DNA of 64,000 nucleotides from Leifsonia sp. Root1293 (GCF_001425325.1 NZ_LMEH01000002.1:587109-651108); one strand, 5' to 3'; positions 33,651 through 42,969 are shown, counted from the stretch's first letter. The notes: generated by a model from the sequence alone, not told the origin. Numbers and translations: made by a program.

Positions 33651-35125
33651 GCGCCACAGTGACCGCGTCGCGCGAGGCCGAGCTGCTCGCATCCGTTCCC
33701 TCCCAGCTCTTCATCGGCGGAGAGTGGACGGATGCAGCCGGCGGCGCCACCCTCGACGTGCGCGACCCCGCAACCAACGCCGTCATCGCGACGATCTCCG
33801 ACGCCTCGGTGGAGGACGGCGCCCGGGCTCTCGACGCGGCCGTTGCCGCCCAGGCCGAGTGGGCCGCGACGGCGCCCCGGGTGCGCGGAGAGATCCTGCG
33901 GAAGGCCTTCGACCTGCTGCAGGAGCGCAAGGAGGACTTCGCCCTCCTGATGACGCTCGAGATGGGCAAGCCCCTCGCCGAGGCGCGTGGCGAGGTCGCC
34001 TACGGCGGCGAGTTCCTGCGCTGGTTCAGCGAGGAGGCCGTGCGCATCAGCGGTCGCTACGGGCTGAACCCCGAGGGCACCGGGCACATGCTCGTGTCGC
34101 AGCAGCCTGTCGGACCGTGCTTCCTCATCACGCCGTGGAACTTCCCGCTGGCGATGGCGACCCGCAAGATCGCGCCGGCGCTCGCGGCAGGCTGCACTGT
34201 CGTCGTGAAGCCGGCAGAACTCACCCCGCTCACGACGCTGGCGTTCGTGGCGCTTCTCGTCGAGGCCGGCCTGCCGGCCGGGGTCGTCAACGTGATCACC
34301 ACGTCATCGTCGTCTGCGGTCTCGGCTCCGATCATCGCCGATCCGCGGCTGCGCAAGCTCTCGTTCACGGGCTCGACCGGAGTCGGCCGAAAGCTCATCG
34401 AGCAGGCGGCCACCGGCATCCTCCGCACGTCGATGGAACTCGGCGGCAACGCCCCGTTCGTCGTGTTCGAGGACGCAGACCTCGACAAGGCCGTCGACGG
34501 AGCGATGCTCGCGAAGTTCCGCAACATCGGCCAGGCCTGCACTGCTGCCAATCGCTTCATCGTGCACGAGGCCGTCGCGGCCGAGTTCGCGGCGAGGGTC
34601 TCCGAGCGCGTGAAGGCCATGGCGGTGGGCCGTGGCACGGAGGACGGCGTCACCATCGGTCCGCTCATCAACGACGCAGCGGTCTCGACCTCGTTGGAGC
34701 TGGTGACGGATGCCGTCTCGCGCGGTGCCTCCGTGCTCACCGGCGGCAGTGCCGTCGACGGCGTCGGCAGCTTCTTCGAACCGACCGTCGTCACCGACGT
34801 TCCGGCCGACAGCCGCATGCTCCGCGAGGAGATCTTCGGTCCGGTGCTGGGCATCACGTCGTTCAGCGACGAGGATGAGGCTGTGCGCCTCGCGAACGGA
34901 ACGGAGTACGGCCTCGTGTCGTACGTCTTCACCGAGAGCCTGGCACGCGGACACCGCATGATCGAACGCCTCGAGACGGGCATGATGGGTCTGAACGTCG
35001 GCGTCGTCTCCAATGCCGCCGCACCGTTCGGCGGCGTCAAGCAATCGGGCATCGGCCGTGAGGGCGGGCTCGAGGGCATCCACGAGTACCTCTCGACGAA
35101 GTACACGCTCATTCCCGTCTCGTAG
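33647..35125 (+). CDS. gabD: Succinate-semialdehyde dehydrogenase
   Basis: The 492-residue aldehyde dehydrogenase oxidises succinate semialdehyde to succinate with NAD(P)+. The general base is E264 in MELGGNAP and the nucleophile C298 in GQACTAANRF. FTGSTGVGRKL binds the cofactor. It overlaps gabT by four bases, so both steps of the GABA shunt are made together. Aldehyde dehydrogenases of this type can accept other substrates, and it might also take 4-aminobutanal from the putrescine oxidase nearby, which otherwise lacks a dedicated dehydrogenase here. Confidence 0.9.
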   Translation: MSATVTASREAELLASVPSQLFIGGEWTDAAGGATLDVRDPATNAVIATISDASVEDGARALDAAVAAQAEWAATAPRVRGEILRKAFDLLQERKEDFALLMTLEMGKPLAEARGEVAYGGEFLRWFSEEAVRISGRYGLNPEGTGHMLVSQQPVGPCFLITPWNFPLAMATRKIAPALAAGCTVVVKPAELTPLTTLAFVALLVEAGLPAGVVNVITTSSSSAVSAPIIADPRLRKLSFTGSTGVGRKLIEQAATGILRTSMELGGNAPFVVFEDADLDKAVDGAMLAKFRNIGQACTAANRFIVHEAVAAEFAARVSERVKAMAVGRGTEDGVTIGPLINDAAVSTSLELVTDAVSRGASVLTGGSAVDGVGSFFEPTVVTDVPADSRMLREEIFGPVLGITSFSDEDEAVRLANGTEYGLVSYVFTESLARGHRMIERLETGMMGLNVGVVSNAAAPFGGVKQSGIGREGGLEGIHEYLSTKYTLIPVS

Positions 35126-35132
35126 TCCCTTT

Positions 35133-35230
35133 CCGTTGGTCGAGTAGGCCGTGAGCGGAGCGAGCAGCCGTATCGAGACCACAGTGATCTCGTACGCGTC
35201 CGGCTCCGCCGGGCGCTACTCGATCAGCGG
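35133..35230. repeat. Long inverted intergenic repeat (family B), copy 2
   Basis: The arm 35133-35182 (GGTCGAGTAGGCC... to TATCGAGACCAC) faces an imperfect inverted arm 35184-35230 (GTGATCTCG... to ACTCGATCAGCGG), with almost no spacer. It fills the gap between gabD and the putrescine oxidase gene and is related to 27446-27597. A further ACTCGATCAACGC trace follows at about 35249. Its position suggests a transcript end between gabD and the oxidase. Confidence 0.8.
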
Positions 35231-35280
35231 AAGACTCGCCGGGCATCACTCGATCAACGCAGAGAAGGAACACACGCACC

Positions 35281-36639
35281 ATGCAGAAGATCGAACGCGA
35301 CGTCGTCGTGATCGGAGCCGGAGCATCCGGACTCACCGCGGCCTCCGAGCTGCGCAAGGCGGGCCTCACCGTCGCCGTGCTCGAAGCCCGCGACAGGGTC
35401 GGCGGCCGCCTCTGGACGGACGACATCGACGGCGCGACGCTCGAGATCGGCGGCCAGTGGGTCTCCCCAGACCAGGACGCCCTCATCGAGACGCTGGACG
35501 ACCTCGGGCTCGAGACCTACGAGCGCTACCGCGAAGGCCTGAACGTCTACATCGGTCCGAGCGGTGAGAAGCGCACCTTCGAGGGCGAGATCTTCCCGGT
35601 CGCGGCTCAGACCGAGCAGGAGATCGTCACTCTCATCGAGAAGCTCGATGCCCTGGTGGCCGAGATCGACCCCGACCAGCCGTGGGCGCATCCGCTCGCC
35701 AAGGACCTCGACGAGATCTCCTTCAGCCGCTGGCTCGAGACCCAGACCGAGGACGAGGAGGCGCGGGAGAACATCGGCATGTTCATCGCCGGCGCCATGC
35801 TCACCAAGCCCGCACACGCGTTCTCCGCCCTGCAGGCGCTGCTGATGGCGGCGTCCGCCGGCAGCTTCTCCAACCTCGTCGATGCCGACTTCATCCTCGA
35901 CAAGCGCGTGGTCGGAGGGCTGCAGCAGGTGCCCCTTCTGCTCGCGGAGCGCCTCGGTGACGACGTGCACCTGAACGCCCCGGTGCGCACCCTGCGGTGG
36001 GGGCCGGACGGCGTGACCGCGATCAGCGAGAACATCGAGGTCAGCGCCCGCTTCGCCGTACTCGCTGTGCCGCCCATCCTGATCAGCCGCATCTCCTACG
36101 AGCCGCCTCTCCCGCGCCGCCAGCAGCAGCTGCACCAGCACCTGTCCATGGGGTTCGTCATCAAGGTGCACGCCGTGTACTCCACGCCGTTCTGGCGCAC
36201 CAACGGGCTGTCGGGTACGGCGTTCAGCCCCTACGAGCTCGTGCACGAGGCCTACGACAACAGCTACCACGGCGACCCCCGCGGCACTCTCGTCGGCTTC
36301 GTGGCCGATGAGGCGGCCGACGGCGTCTTCGCCATGAGCGAAGAGGAGCGCAAGCTGCGCATCCTCGAGTCCTTGTCGCACTACTACGGCGACGAGGCGC
36401 TCACACCCGAGGTGTTCTACCTCAGCGACTGGGGCAGCGAGGAGTGGACCCGCGGTGCCTACGCCGCCAGCTTCGACATGGGAGGCCTGGCCCGGTACGG
36501 CGCCGACCTGCGCACTCCCGTCGGTCCCATCCACTTCTCCTGCAGCGACCTGGCTGGCAAGGGCTACCAGCACGTCGACGGAGCCATCCGCATGGGCATC
36601 GAGACGGCAGCCGCCATCGTGGAGCGGGCGGGCGCATGA
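35281..36639 (+). CDS. puo: Putrescine oxidase (flavin monoamine oxidase family)
   Basis: The 452-residue FAD enzyme closely resembles the putrescine oxidases of Rhodococcus and Kocuria as I recall them: dinucleotide motif VIGAGASGLTAA (about residues 10-21), GGQWVSPDQ, the stretch MLTKPAHAFSALQALLMAAS, DWGSEEWTRGAYA and C-terminal GYQHVDGAIRMG. It oxidises putrescine to 4-aminobutanal, ammonia and hydrogen peroxide. It should be cytoplasmic. It overlaps the universal stress gene by ATGA. The product can be channelled through GABA to succinate by the gabT-gabD pair upstream. Confidence 0.88.
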   Translation: MQKIERDVVVIGAGASGLTAASELRKAGLTVAVLEARDRVGGRLWTDDIDGATLEIGGQWVSPDQDALIETLDDLGLETYERYREGLNVYIGPSGEKRTFEGEIFPVAAQTEQEIVTLIEKLDALVAEIDPDQPWAHPLAKDLDEISFSRWLETQTEDEEARENIGMFIAGAMLTKPAHAFSALQALLMAASAGSFSNLVDADFILDKRVVGGLQQVPLLLAERLGDDVHLNAPVRTLRWGPDGVTAISENIEVSARFAVLAVPPILISRISYEPPLPRRQQQLHQHLSMGFVIKVHAVYSTPFWRTNGLSGTAFSPYELVHEAYDNSYHGDPRGTLVGFVADEAADGVFAMSEEERKLRILESLSHYYGDEALTPEVFYLSDWGSEEWTRGAYAASFDMGGLARYGADLRTPVGPIHFSCSDLAGKGYQHVDGAIRMGIETAAAIVERAGA

Positions 36640-37511
36640 GCGCGACGCCCCGCATCGTCGTCGGGTACACGGCCGACGACTCCGGGGCCGACGCCCTGGC
36701 TCTCGCCGGCCGGCTCGCCCGGGCCAGCGGTGCGCTGCTCGAGGTCGTCATGGTGCTTCCGAGCGAAGCGCACAATGCCTCGGTGCCGACGGATGCCGGC
36801 TACGAGAGATTCCTCAAGGAGCAGTCCCGCAGCTGGCTGACCACGGCGTCGCGCGCCCTGGGCGACGATGTCGAACGTGCGCTGCACATCCGCTATGCCG
36901 AGTCCTTCGCCGAGGGGCTCATCCGCGCGGCGCACGAGTTCGGCGCCGGCGTGATCGTGGTCGGTGCCGCTCGCGGCGGTCTCTTCGGCAGGTCGCGGAT
37001 CGGCTCCGTCGCCGATGAGCTGCTGCACTCCTCCGACGTTCCCGTTGCCCTGGCCCCGGCCGGGTCGCGCGAGGTTCCCCTCGACCTCGGAGTGACACGT
37101 GTGACGACGATGATCGGAACGCGTCCGGGGGCGGATGCGCTGCTCGAGGCATCCGTTCGCCTGGCCCGTCAGACCGAGACCCCGTTGCGGCTGCTCTCGC
37201 TGGCCTCCATCGACCTGCCTGCGGGCCTCGACGAGCACCTGGCCGCCCTCACCGGAAGCGCACACGCCGAGGAGGTGCTCGATGAGGCCCGCCGTTCGCT
37301 GCCGGAGGGCATCGCGGCATCCGCCGCCACGGCGACGGGCTCCAGCATCGAGGATGCCGTGCGCGCCCTCGAGTGGCAGCCAGGCGAGATCGTGCTCGTC
37401 GGCTCGAGCCGCCTCGCCGCGCCACGGCACCTGTTCCTCGGTTCGACAGCCGCCAAGATGCTGCGCGAACTCCCTGTTCCCATGATCGTGGTGCCCCGCA
37501 CCACCGCCTGA
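36636..37511 (+). CDS. Universal stress protein, two tandem Usp domains
   Basis: The 291-residue protein has two UspA domains (about residues 5-140 and 150-288). The ATP-binding signature appears in each half as G-x2-G-x8-9-G-[ST] (VVGAARGGLFGRSRIGSVA in the first, LVGSSRLAAPRHLFLGSTA in the second, partly degenerate). It overlaps the putrescine oxidase stop and is followed after 11 bases by the permease, so it belongs to the same operon. A role in sensing energy state or oxidative stress caused by the oxidase is a guess from context. Confidence 0.87.
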   Translation: MSATPRIVVGYTADDSGADALALAGRLARASGALLEVVMVLPSEAHNASVPTDAGYERFLKEQSRSWLTTASRALGDDVERALHIRYAESFAEGLIRAAHEFGAGVIVVGAARGGLFGRSRIGSVADELLHSSDVPVALAPAGSREVPLDLGVTRVTTMIGTRPGADALLEASVRLARQTETPLRLLSLASIDLPAGLDEHLAALTGSAHAEEVLDEARRSLPEGIAASAATATGSSIEDAVRALEWQPGEIVLVGSSRLAAPRHLFLGSTAAKMLRELPVPMIVVPRTTA

Positions 37512-37522
37512 AAGAGGCAGCA

Positions 37523-39094
37523 ATGACGCACCCCTCAGACCCGCAGGCACCGCTCACGGCAGCCAGCGCCGCCATCCCCGGCACAGCGGCCGGCAGCGAC
37601 ACCGCGAAGAAGGGCAAGGGCCTGAGTGCGGGGTCGGTGGGGCTCATCGGCGCCATCGTCATCGGCATCTCCTGCATCGCCCCGGCCTACACTCTCACCG
37701 CCGCGCTCGGTCCGACGGTCTCCGAGGTGGGGGTTCAGGTACCCGCCATCATCCTCGTCGGATTCATCCCGATGCTGCTCGTGGCCTTCGGCTATCGCGA
37801 GTTGAATCGACGGATGCCGGACTCCGGCACCTCGTTCACCTGGGCGACGCGGGCCTTCGGACCCTGGGTGGGCTGGATGGCGGGGTGGGGCCTCATCGCT
37901 GCGACGATCCTCGTGCTGTCGAACCTCGCCGGCATCGCCGTCGACTTCCTGTTCCTGCTCATCTCCCAGATCGCCGGCAATCCCGACCTGGCCGAGATCG
38001 CGATGAACCCGTTCGTCAACGTCGTGACCTGCCTGCTGTTCATGCTGGGCGCGACCTTCATCTCCTATCGCGACATGCAGACCACGCAGAAGCTGCAGTA
38101 CTGGCTGGTGGGCTTCCAGGTGCTGGTGCTCGTGCTGTTCTCGGTCGCGGCGCTGGTCGAGGTGGCGAACGGCAACGCCTTCGACGCCACGGCCATCGAG
38201 TTGTCGTGGTTCAACCCGTTCGCCGTCGACTCCTTCAGCGCCTTCGCGGCCGGACTCTCGCTCTCGATCTTCATCTTCTGGGGCTGGGACGTCACGCTCA
38301 CGATGAACGAGGAGACCAAGGGCTCCTCCAAGACGCCGGGACAGGCAGCCACCATCACCGTCGTCACGATCGTGATCCTCTACCTCCTCATCGCCGTCTC
38401 GCTCATCGCCTTCGCCGGAGTCGGCGACGGGGAGTTCGGCCTGGGCAACCCCGACATCCAGGACAACGTCTTCTTCCACCTCGCCGGTCCCATCCTCGGG
38501 CCGCTCGCGGTGCTGGTCTCCCTGGCGGTGCTCACCAGTTCCGCATCGAGCCTGCAGTCGACCTTCGTGTCGCCGGCGCGCACCCTGCTGGCCATGGGCC
38601 ACTACGGGGCGCTTCCGGAGAAGTTCGCGCAGGTGAGCCCGCGGTTCTTCACGCCGGGCTACGCCACCATCGTCTCCGCCGTGGTCGCATCCGTGTTCTA
38701 CACGGTCATGCGGTTCCTCAGCGAGAACGTGCTGTGGGACACGATCACGGCTCTCGGCATGATGATCTGCTTCTACTACGGCATCACGGCGTTCGCCTGC
38801 GTGTGGTACTTCCGAGCCCAGTGGTTCCGCTCGGTGCGGAACGTGTTCTTCACCCTGCTGTTCCCGCTGATCGGCGGTGTCATCCTCGCCGTGCTGTTCT
38901 TCACGACGCTCATCGACAGCATGGATCCCGACTACGGCAGCGGCTCGTCGGTCGGCGGCCTCGGCCTGGTCTTCGTGCTCGGCATGGTGGTGCTGCTGGG
39001 CGGTGTGGTCGTCATGCTCTGGCAGTGGCGCAAGCGCCCGGCCTTCTTCCGCGGTGAGACGCTGACGGCGGCCGACGCCGAGATCCCGGAGTAG
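37523..39094 (+). CDS. APC-family amino acid/polyamine permease
   Basis: The 523-residue protein has about 12 membrane helices of the APC superfamily. It shows the first-helix motif GAIVIGISCIAPAYTLTAALGP (split by bends near residues 50-70) and the FIFWGWDVTLTMNEETKGSSKTPGQA signature after helix 6. It closes the putrescine oxidase-Usp operon, so putrescine or a related amine is the likely cargo. The start at 37523 follows AAAGAGG; a longer frame would overlap the Usp gene. Confidence 0.87.
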   Translation: MTHPSDPQAPLTAASAAIPGTAAGSDTAKKGKGLSAGSVGLIGAIVIGISCIAPAYTLTAALGPTVSEVGVQVPAIILVGFIPMLLVAFGYRELNRRMPDSGTSFTWATRAFGPWVGWMAGWGLIAATILVLSNLAGIAVDFLFLLISQIAGNPDLAEIAMNPFVNVVTCLLFMLGATFISYRDMQTTQKLQYWLVGFQVLVLVLFSVAALVEVANGNAFDATAIELSWFNPFAVDSFSAFAAGLSLSIFIFWGWDVTLTMNEETKGSSKTPGQAATITVVTIVILYLLIAVSLIAFAGVGDGEFGLGNPDIQDNVFFHLAGPILGPLAVLVSLAVLTSSASSLQSTFVSPARTLLAMGHYGALPEKFAQVSPRFFTPGYATIVSAVVASVFYTVMRFLSENVLWDTITALGMMICFYYGITAFACVWYFRAQWFRSVRNVFFTLLFPLIGGVILAVLFFTTLIDSMDPDYGSGSSVGGLGLVFVLGMVVLLGGVVVMLWQWRKRPAFFRGETLTAADAEIPE

Positions 39095-39117
39095 CGCGGC
39101 CGCCGCGCCCTCACCCC

Positions 39118-39174
39118 GCATCCGCTCGCCCTCACCCACGCATCCGCTCGCCCTCACCCACGCATCCGCTCGCC
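39118..39174. repeat. Tandem 22-base repeat, 2.6 copies
   Basis: The unit GCATCCGCTCGCCCTCACCC plus AC is repeated from 39118, 39140 and 39162, the last copy being cut after 13 bases where it runs into the inverted repeat 39166-39254. It lies just after the APC permease stop. There are no spacers between units, so it is not a CRISPR array. Confidence 0.8.
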
Positions 39175-39254
39175 ACCTGTGGCCGCCTCCGCGGGAATCG
39201 ACCGACCATAAGTGGCGAGCCGGGGCGCGGAGAGCGGCCACAGGTGGCGAGCGG
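39166..39254. repeat. Perfect 21-bp inverted repeat (family C), copy 1
   Basis: CCGCTCGCCACCTGTGGCCG plus C (39166-39186) and its exact complement (39234-39254) flank a 47-base loop with a degenerate third arm (AGTGGCGAGCCGG near 39211-39223). It lies between two convergent genes and its core TGGCGAGCGG also occurs in the repeats at 53292-53413. Confidence 0.8.
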
Positions 39255-39274
39255 AGGAGGCGTCGTAGTGGCGG

Positions 39275-39619
39275 TCAGGCCCGCGATCGCGTAGCGCGCC
39301 GCAGGATGCCGGCGAGACCGGCCACGAGCAGCAGCGCACCGAGCGCCAGCACGGCGTAGAGCGCGAACGTGCCCGGGGTGAGGGTCTCGAGCCACGACGA
39401 GAAGTCCTGGCGGCGCCCGATGTCGGTGACGATCACCAGCAGCACGGTCGCGAGCGCAGCGAAGGCGAGTCCCCAGACGATCGCGGCCCACCGGATGACA
39501 GGCCCGGCTGGGGCGGCATCCGTCGCCGTCGCGTCGTGCCCCGTCGCACCGAGGTCCGTCGTGCCGATGCCGTCGACGCCGAGATCGTAGGGCGTCGTCG
39601 GGTTGGAGTCTGTGCTCAT
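39275..39619 (-). CDS. Small two-helix membrane protein, unknown
   Basis: The 114-residue protein has a polar acidic N-terminus (about 40 residues), two membrane helices (about 43-65 and 84-106) and a basic C-terminus RRATRSRA. No family was recognised. It lies 86 bases downstream of the large PspC protein on the same strand and may be co-transcribed, so a link to the same envelope function is possible. Confidence 0.65.
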   Translation of the reverse strand: MSTDSNPTTPYDLGVDGIGTTDLGATGHDATATDAAPAGPVIRWAAIVWGLAFAALATVLLVIVTDIGRRQDFSSWLETLTPGTFALYAVLALGALLLVAGLAGILRRATRSRA

Positions 39620-39705
39620 GGTCTGTGTCCCTCGTGATCGGTGGCCCGGATTCAACCGGCCGGGTTGTGAACGGTGATGGCGGCTCTGGGCGCTCTGCTC
39701 GTCGC

Positions 39706-41610
39706 TCACGGTCGGTCTTCTTCGTGGATGGTGACCTGGATGCCGCCGGTCAGGCCGCGCAGGGTGATGGCAGCGTCTGGCGCGTTGCCGATTCCGGGAT
39801 CCTCGCCGACCACGCCGACGAGATGCATGTCGCCGTCCGCATCGTTCACCCGGCTGAGCTCTTTGCCGTTCGTGTATTCGCCATCGGCGTCGACGGTCCA
39901 GACGGAGGAGTAGCCCGAGGCGAGTTCGGCGTCGATCTTCACGGTGGCTCCGTCGTAGACGTCGAGGTAGACGTTGCCGGCGCCCATGGTGATGTCGACC
40001 TTCTGCGTGCCCGGGAGCTTCGCCGTGCTCGCCGCGGCCGTGATGAAGGCCGTGCCTGCCGGCATGAGGTAGCTCGTCGATCCGTCGAGGCTGATGCCGC
40101 TGTCGCCGAGCAGCAGCTGGTCCGTGCGGGGTACGGCTGCCGACCCGACTGCCAGTACCAGGGCCGCGATCGTCACGAAGGCGAGGAAGCCGCTGCGTCG
40201 ACGGAGCACGCCGGCGATGATCATGGAGATCGCCGACACGAGCGCGGCGACGGCGAGTCCGATGGTGACGGCGTAGGAACCGTTCGCCCCGCCGAGGGCG
40301 ACGAGCGCGGCGATGGAGCCCGCCACCAGGCCGGCGCCGAGGGTCGCGACGATGTAGGCGAAGCTGGTGCGCGGCCTCGTGAGCTTGCGCAGGCGTCTGG
40401 CCTCGTCGGCCCGGGCCGTGAAGGCGGCGGCGCGGGCCTTGTTCTCGGCGACGAGCTGGGCTCGCGCGGCACGGTTGGCATCGGCTTGCGACTGCCGCCA
40501 CGCCTCGTGGTCGACGCGCCAGGCAGCATGCTGCGCCTTCCACGCCTCGTACTCGTCGGTGCCGGGGTCGGTGCCCGCTGGCTGCGTCGGGGCCACGGGC
40601 TCCGCGCCGTCTCCTGCGGCATCCGGTGCCGCAGGAGCCTGCGTCGCGCCGTACGCGGGCGGAGTCGTTCCACCGTATGCTGCGGTGGCCGGGGCGCCGT
40701 ATGCGGCCGGAGCTGTTCCGGCTGCCGCCTCCGCCTCGTACTGGGCGAAAGCGGCCTCAGGGCTCGTGGAGGCCGACCGCGGTCCCGAGACGCGGTTGCG
40801 ACGCACCAGCCAGACGATCAGGCCGGTGATGGCGCCGATGAGTGCGATGGTCCAGAGGAACCGGATGCCGTAGACCCAGGGGCTCGACGTCCAGAAGCTG
40901 CCGTACTGGATGTCGTTCCAGGCGTCGCCGTAGAACGGGTCGCCGCCGATGGCGAAGGGCGAGAGGCCGAGCAGCACGAGGATAGCGATGCCCACGAGCG
41001 CCTTGTCGAAGACTCCGCGCAGCATCTGCTCGAGGTGGATGCGGCCCGTGGTGTCGGGCAGGAGAAGCCACGCGAGGCCGTAGAGGAGGAAGACGGGAAC
41101 GCCGAAGAGGGCGCACACGACCAGGAGACCGCGCACGATGACAGGGTCGATGCCGAGGCGGGCGCTCACACCGGCCGCGACGCCGCCGAGCCACCCCGGC
41201 AGGCGCGGGACGCCGAGCGAGCGCATCCAGCCGAAGAACCCGGTGTCCGGAACGAGCGGAGCCGGCCCGGAGGCGGGTGCGCCTGATGTGCCTCCGGTGC
41301 CGGTGCCGTTGCCGCTTCCGCCGGCTGTCCCTCCGCTGCCGGCGCCAAATCCAGCGTCGCCAGATCCAGCGTCGCCGTCGCCTGCGCCGTCCCCAGCGGT
41401 GTCCCCACCGCTGCGTTCGTCTGCGCCCTCGTCCTGGATGCGGCCGGCGGACTCGCCCCCCGACGATCCGCCGGCCGTGGTTCCCGTCGGTGCCGCAGCA
41501 TCCGCGGGGATGATGGCAGTCGACGCCGCATCCGTCGTGCCGCTGTGCGTGTCCGGTGCCTCGGACTCGGAGCCGAACGATTCTTCTGATGGGGTCTGTT
41601 TCACTGCCAT
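39706..41610 (-). CDS. PspC-domain membrane protein with LiaF-like C-terminus
   Basis: The 634-residue protein begins with about 120 residues of Gly/Ala/Asp/Thr-rich low complexity, then a PspC domain (about 125-185, GVAAGVSARLGIDPVIVRGLLVVCALFG), two more membrane helices, a long polar linker with Tyr/Ala/Pro repeats, a charged Trp/Ala-rich helix (about 355-400), three further helices (about 415-500) and a C-terminal extracytoplasmic beta domain. This matches the PspC/LiaF part of actinobacterial stress modules. It is divergent from a PspC-containing kinase and its regulator. It probably inhibits or tunes that kinase. Confidence 0.82.
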   Translation of the reverse strand: MAVKQTPSEESFGSESEAPDTHSGTTDAASTAIIPADAAAPTGTTAGGSSGGESAGRIQDEGADERSGGDTAGDGAGDGDAGSGDAGFGAGSGGTAGGSGNGTGTGGTSGAPASGPAPLVPDTGFFGWMRSLGVPRLPGWLGGVAAGVSARLGIDPVIVRGLLVVCALFGVPVFLLYGLAWLLLPDTTGRIHLEQMLRGVFDKALVGIAILVLLGLSPFAIGGDPFYGDAWNDIQYGSFWTSSPWVYGIRFLWTIALIGAITGLIVWLVRRNRVSGPRSASTSPEAAFAQYEAEAAAGTAPAAYGAPATAAYGGTTPPAYGATQAPAAPDAAGDGAEPVAPTQPAGTDPGTDEYEAWKAQHAAWRVDHEAWRQSQADANRAARAQLVAENKARAAAFTARADEARRLRKLTRPRTSFAYIVATLGAGLVAGSIAALVALGGANGSYAVTIGLAVAALVSAISMIIAGVLRRRSGFLAFVTIAALVLAVGSAAVPRTDQLLLGDSGISLDGSTSYLMPAGTAFITAAASTAKLPGTQKVDITMGAGNVYLDVYDGATVKIDAELASGYSSVWTVDADGEYTNGKELSRVNDADGDMHLVGVVGEDPGIGNAPDAAITLRGLTGGIQVTIHEEDRP

Positions 41611-41724
41611 GACTCGATGGTGCCGCTCCGGGCACTCGGCTCGCTATCAGGTACGACCCTGACCGCACCCTGACTTCTCAGCGCCGCCCTCCCGGGGTCG
41701 AGGATCGCGTGATTGGATTCAGGG

Positions 41725-42969
41725 GTGTCAACAGCATCCGCTCGCCGTCTCGACGCGCAGAACGCGCGGCCGAGCGCTCCCCGCGGCGCCGGCCCTGTGC
41801 CAGCGCTCGTGCGCGACCGCGACTGCTACGTCGCCGGGGTCGCCGGCGGCCTCGCGACGCATCTGCGATGGCCTCCGCTCGTGGTGCGCATCATCTTCGT
41901 CGTCACGGGCCTGTTCGGCGCTGGAGTGCTGCTCTACATCTGGCTCTGGGCGCTGACTCCCTGGGCTGAGCCGACGGATGCCGCCCCTCGGGTCACACGG
42001 AGAGCCCCTGTCGCCTGGATCCTCGTCGCCCTCGCCATCGGCGGTGCGGCCACGGCGATCGGCCAGGCACGCACCTCCTACGACCTCGCGGTCGGCGACC
42101 CGATCCCCTGGATCCCGACGGTCGTCGTCACGGTCCTCCTCGCCGTGGCCGCTGCGGCCTGGGCCGGCTTCATCGACCGGCGCGACCCCGCGCGCGGGCG
42201 TCGCACCGAACTGGCGGTGCGGCTCGTGGCCACGGGCGCTCTCGCGGTGCTCGCCGTGGTGCTGCTGAGCGGGCCGAACTACGGCCAGAGCCCGACGATC
42301 GTGTTCCTCGCCGCATTATTCGTCGTCGTCGGCATCGGTCTGCTCTACGCGCCGTCGCTCGTGACGCTCTGGAACGATCTCGCCACGGAGAGAGTCGCCC
42401 GCATCCGGGACGAGCAGCGCAGCGAGATCGCGGCACACCTTCACGACTCCGTGCTGCAGACCCTCGCCCTCATCCAGAACCGTGCCGGAGCGTCGAGCGA
42501 GGCCGGCCGCCTCGCCCGCGCGCAGGAACGCGAGCTGCGCAGCTGGCTGTTCGAGGGGGACTCTCCCGCAGACAGCGATCTCGCCACCGACCTGCGCGAC
42601 TTCGCCTCCGCGCTCGAACTCGACTATCCGGTGCGCATCGAGGTCGTCGCCGTCGGGTCGTCGACCGAGCGTGCCAGCGGCGAGCTCGCCGCTGCCGCGC
42701 GCGAGGCCATGCTCAACGCGGCCAGGCACGCCGGCGGAGACGTCTCGGTCTACATCGAGGGCGCTGCGACCGCCGTCGACGTGTTCGTGCGCGATCGAGG
42801 ACCCGGCTTCGACGTGGCATCCGTCGCCTCGGATCGCCTGGGGGTTCGCGAGTCGATCATCGGCCGGATGCGGCGAGCCGGCGGCCGCGGCACGGTCGGC
42901 CCTGGCGCAGGAGGCGTGGGCACCGAGGTGCACCTGCGGTTCGAGACAGGGGAGGCGCAGCGTGGCTGA
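41725..42969 (+). CDS. PspC-domain sensor histidine kinase
   Basis: The 414-residue kinase starts with a PspC domain (about residues 30-95, VAGVAGGLATHLRWPPLVVRI), has about five membrane helices, and ends with HisKA_3 and HATPase domains. The phosphorylated His is H240 in AHLHDSVLQ, and N- and G-box motifs follow (AMLNAARHA, DRGPGFD). GTG at 41725 is preferred to the TTG at 41713. It overlaps its response regulator by eight bases. The architecture corresponds to the LiaSR-like envelope stress kinases of actinobacteria, which respond to cell-wall stress. Confidence 0.85.
   Translation: MSTASARRLDAQNARPSAPRGAGPVPALVRDRDCYVAGVAGGLATHLRWPPLVVRIIFVVTGLFGAGVLLYIWLWALTPWAEPTDAAPRVTRRAPVAWILVALAIGGAATAIGQARTSYDLAVGDPIPWIPTVVVTVLLAVAAAAWAGFIDRRDPARGRRTELAVRLVATGALAVLAVVLLSGPNYGQSPTIVFLAALFVVVGIGLLYAPSLVTLWNDLATERVARIRDEQRSEIAAHLHDSVLQTLALIQNRAGASSEAGRLARAQERELRSWLFEGDSPADSDLATDLRDFASALELDYPVRIEVVAVGSSTERASGELAAAAREAMLNAARHAGGDVSVYIEGAATAVDVFVRDRGPGFDVASVASDRLGVRESIIGRMRRAGGRGTVGPGAGGVGTEVHLRFETGEAQRG

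Noticed and set aside
39118-39174. Possible CRISPR array
   Set aside because: The 22-base units are directly adjacent with no spacers, there are fewer than three copies, and no cas genes are nearby.
37535-39241. 568-codon minus-strand open frame opposite the APC permease
   Set aside because: The translation is a run of His, Asp, Glu and Arg, the usual complement of membrane-protein codons. No protein family is visible.
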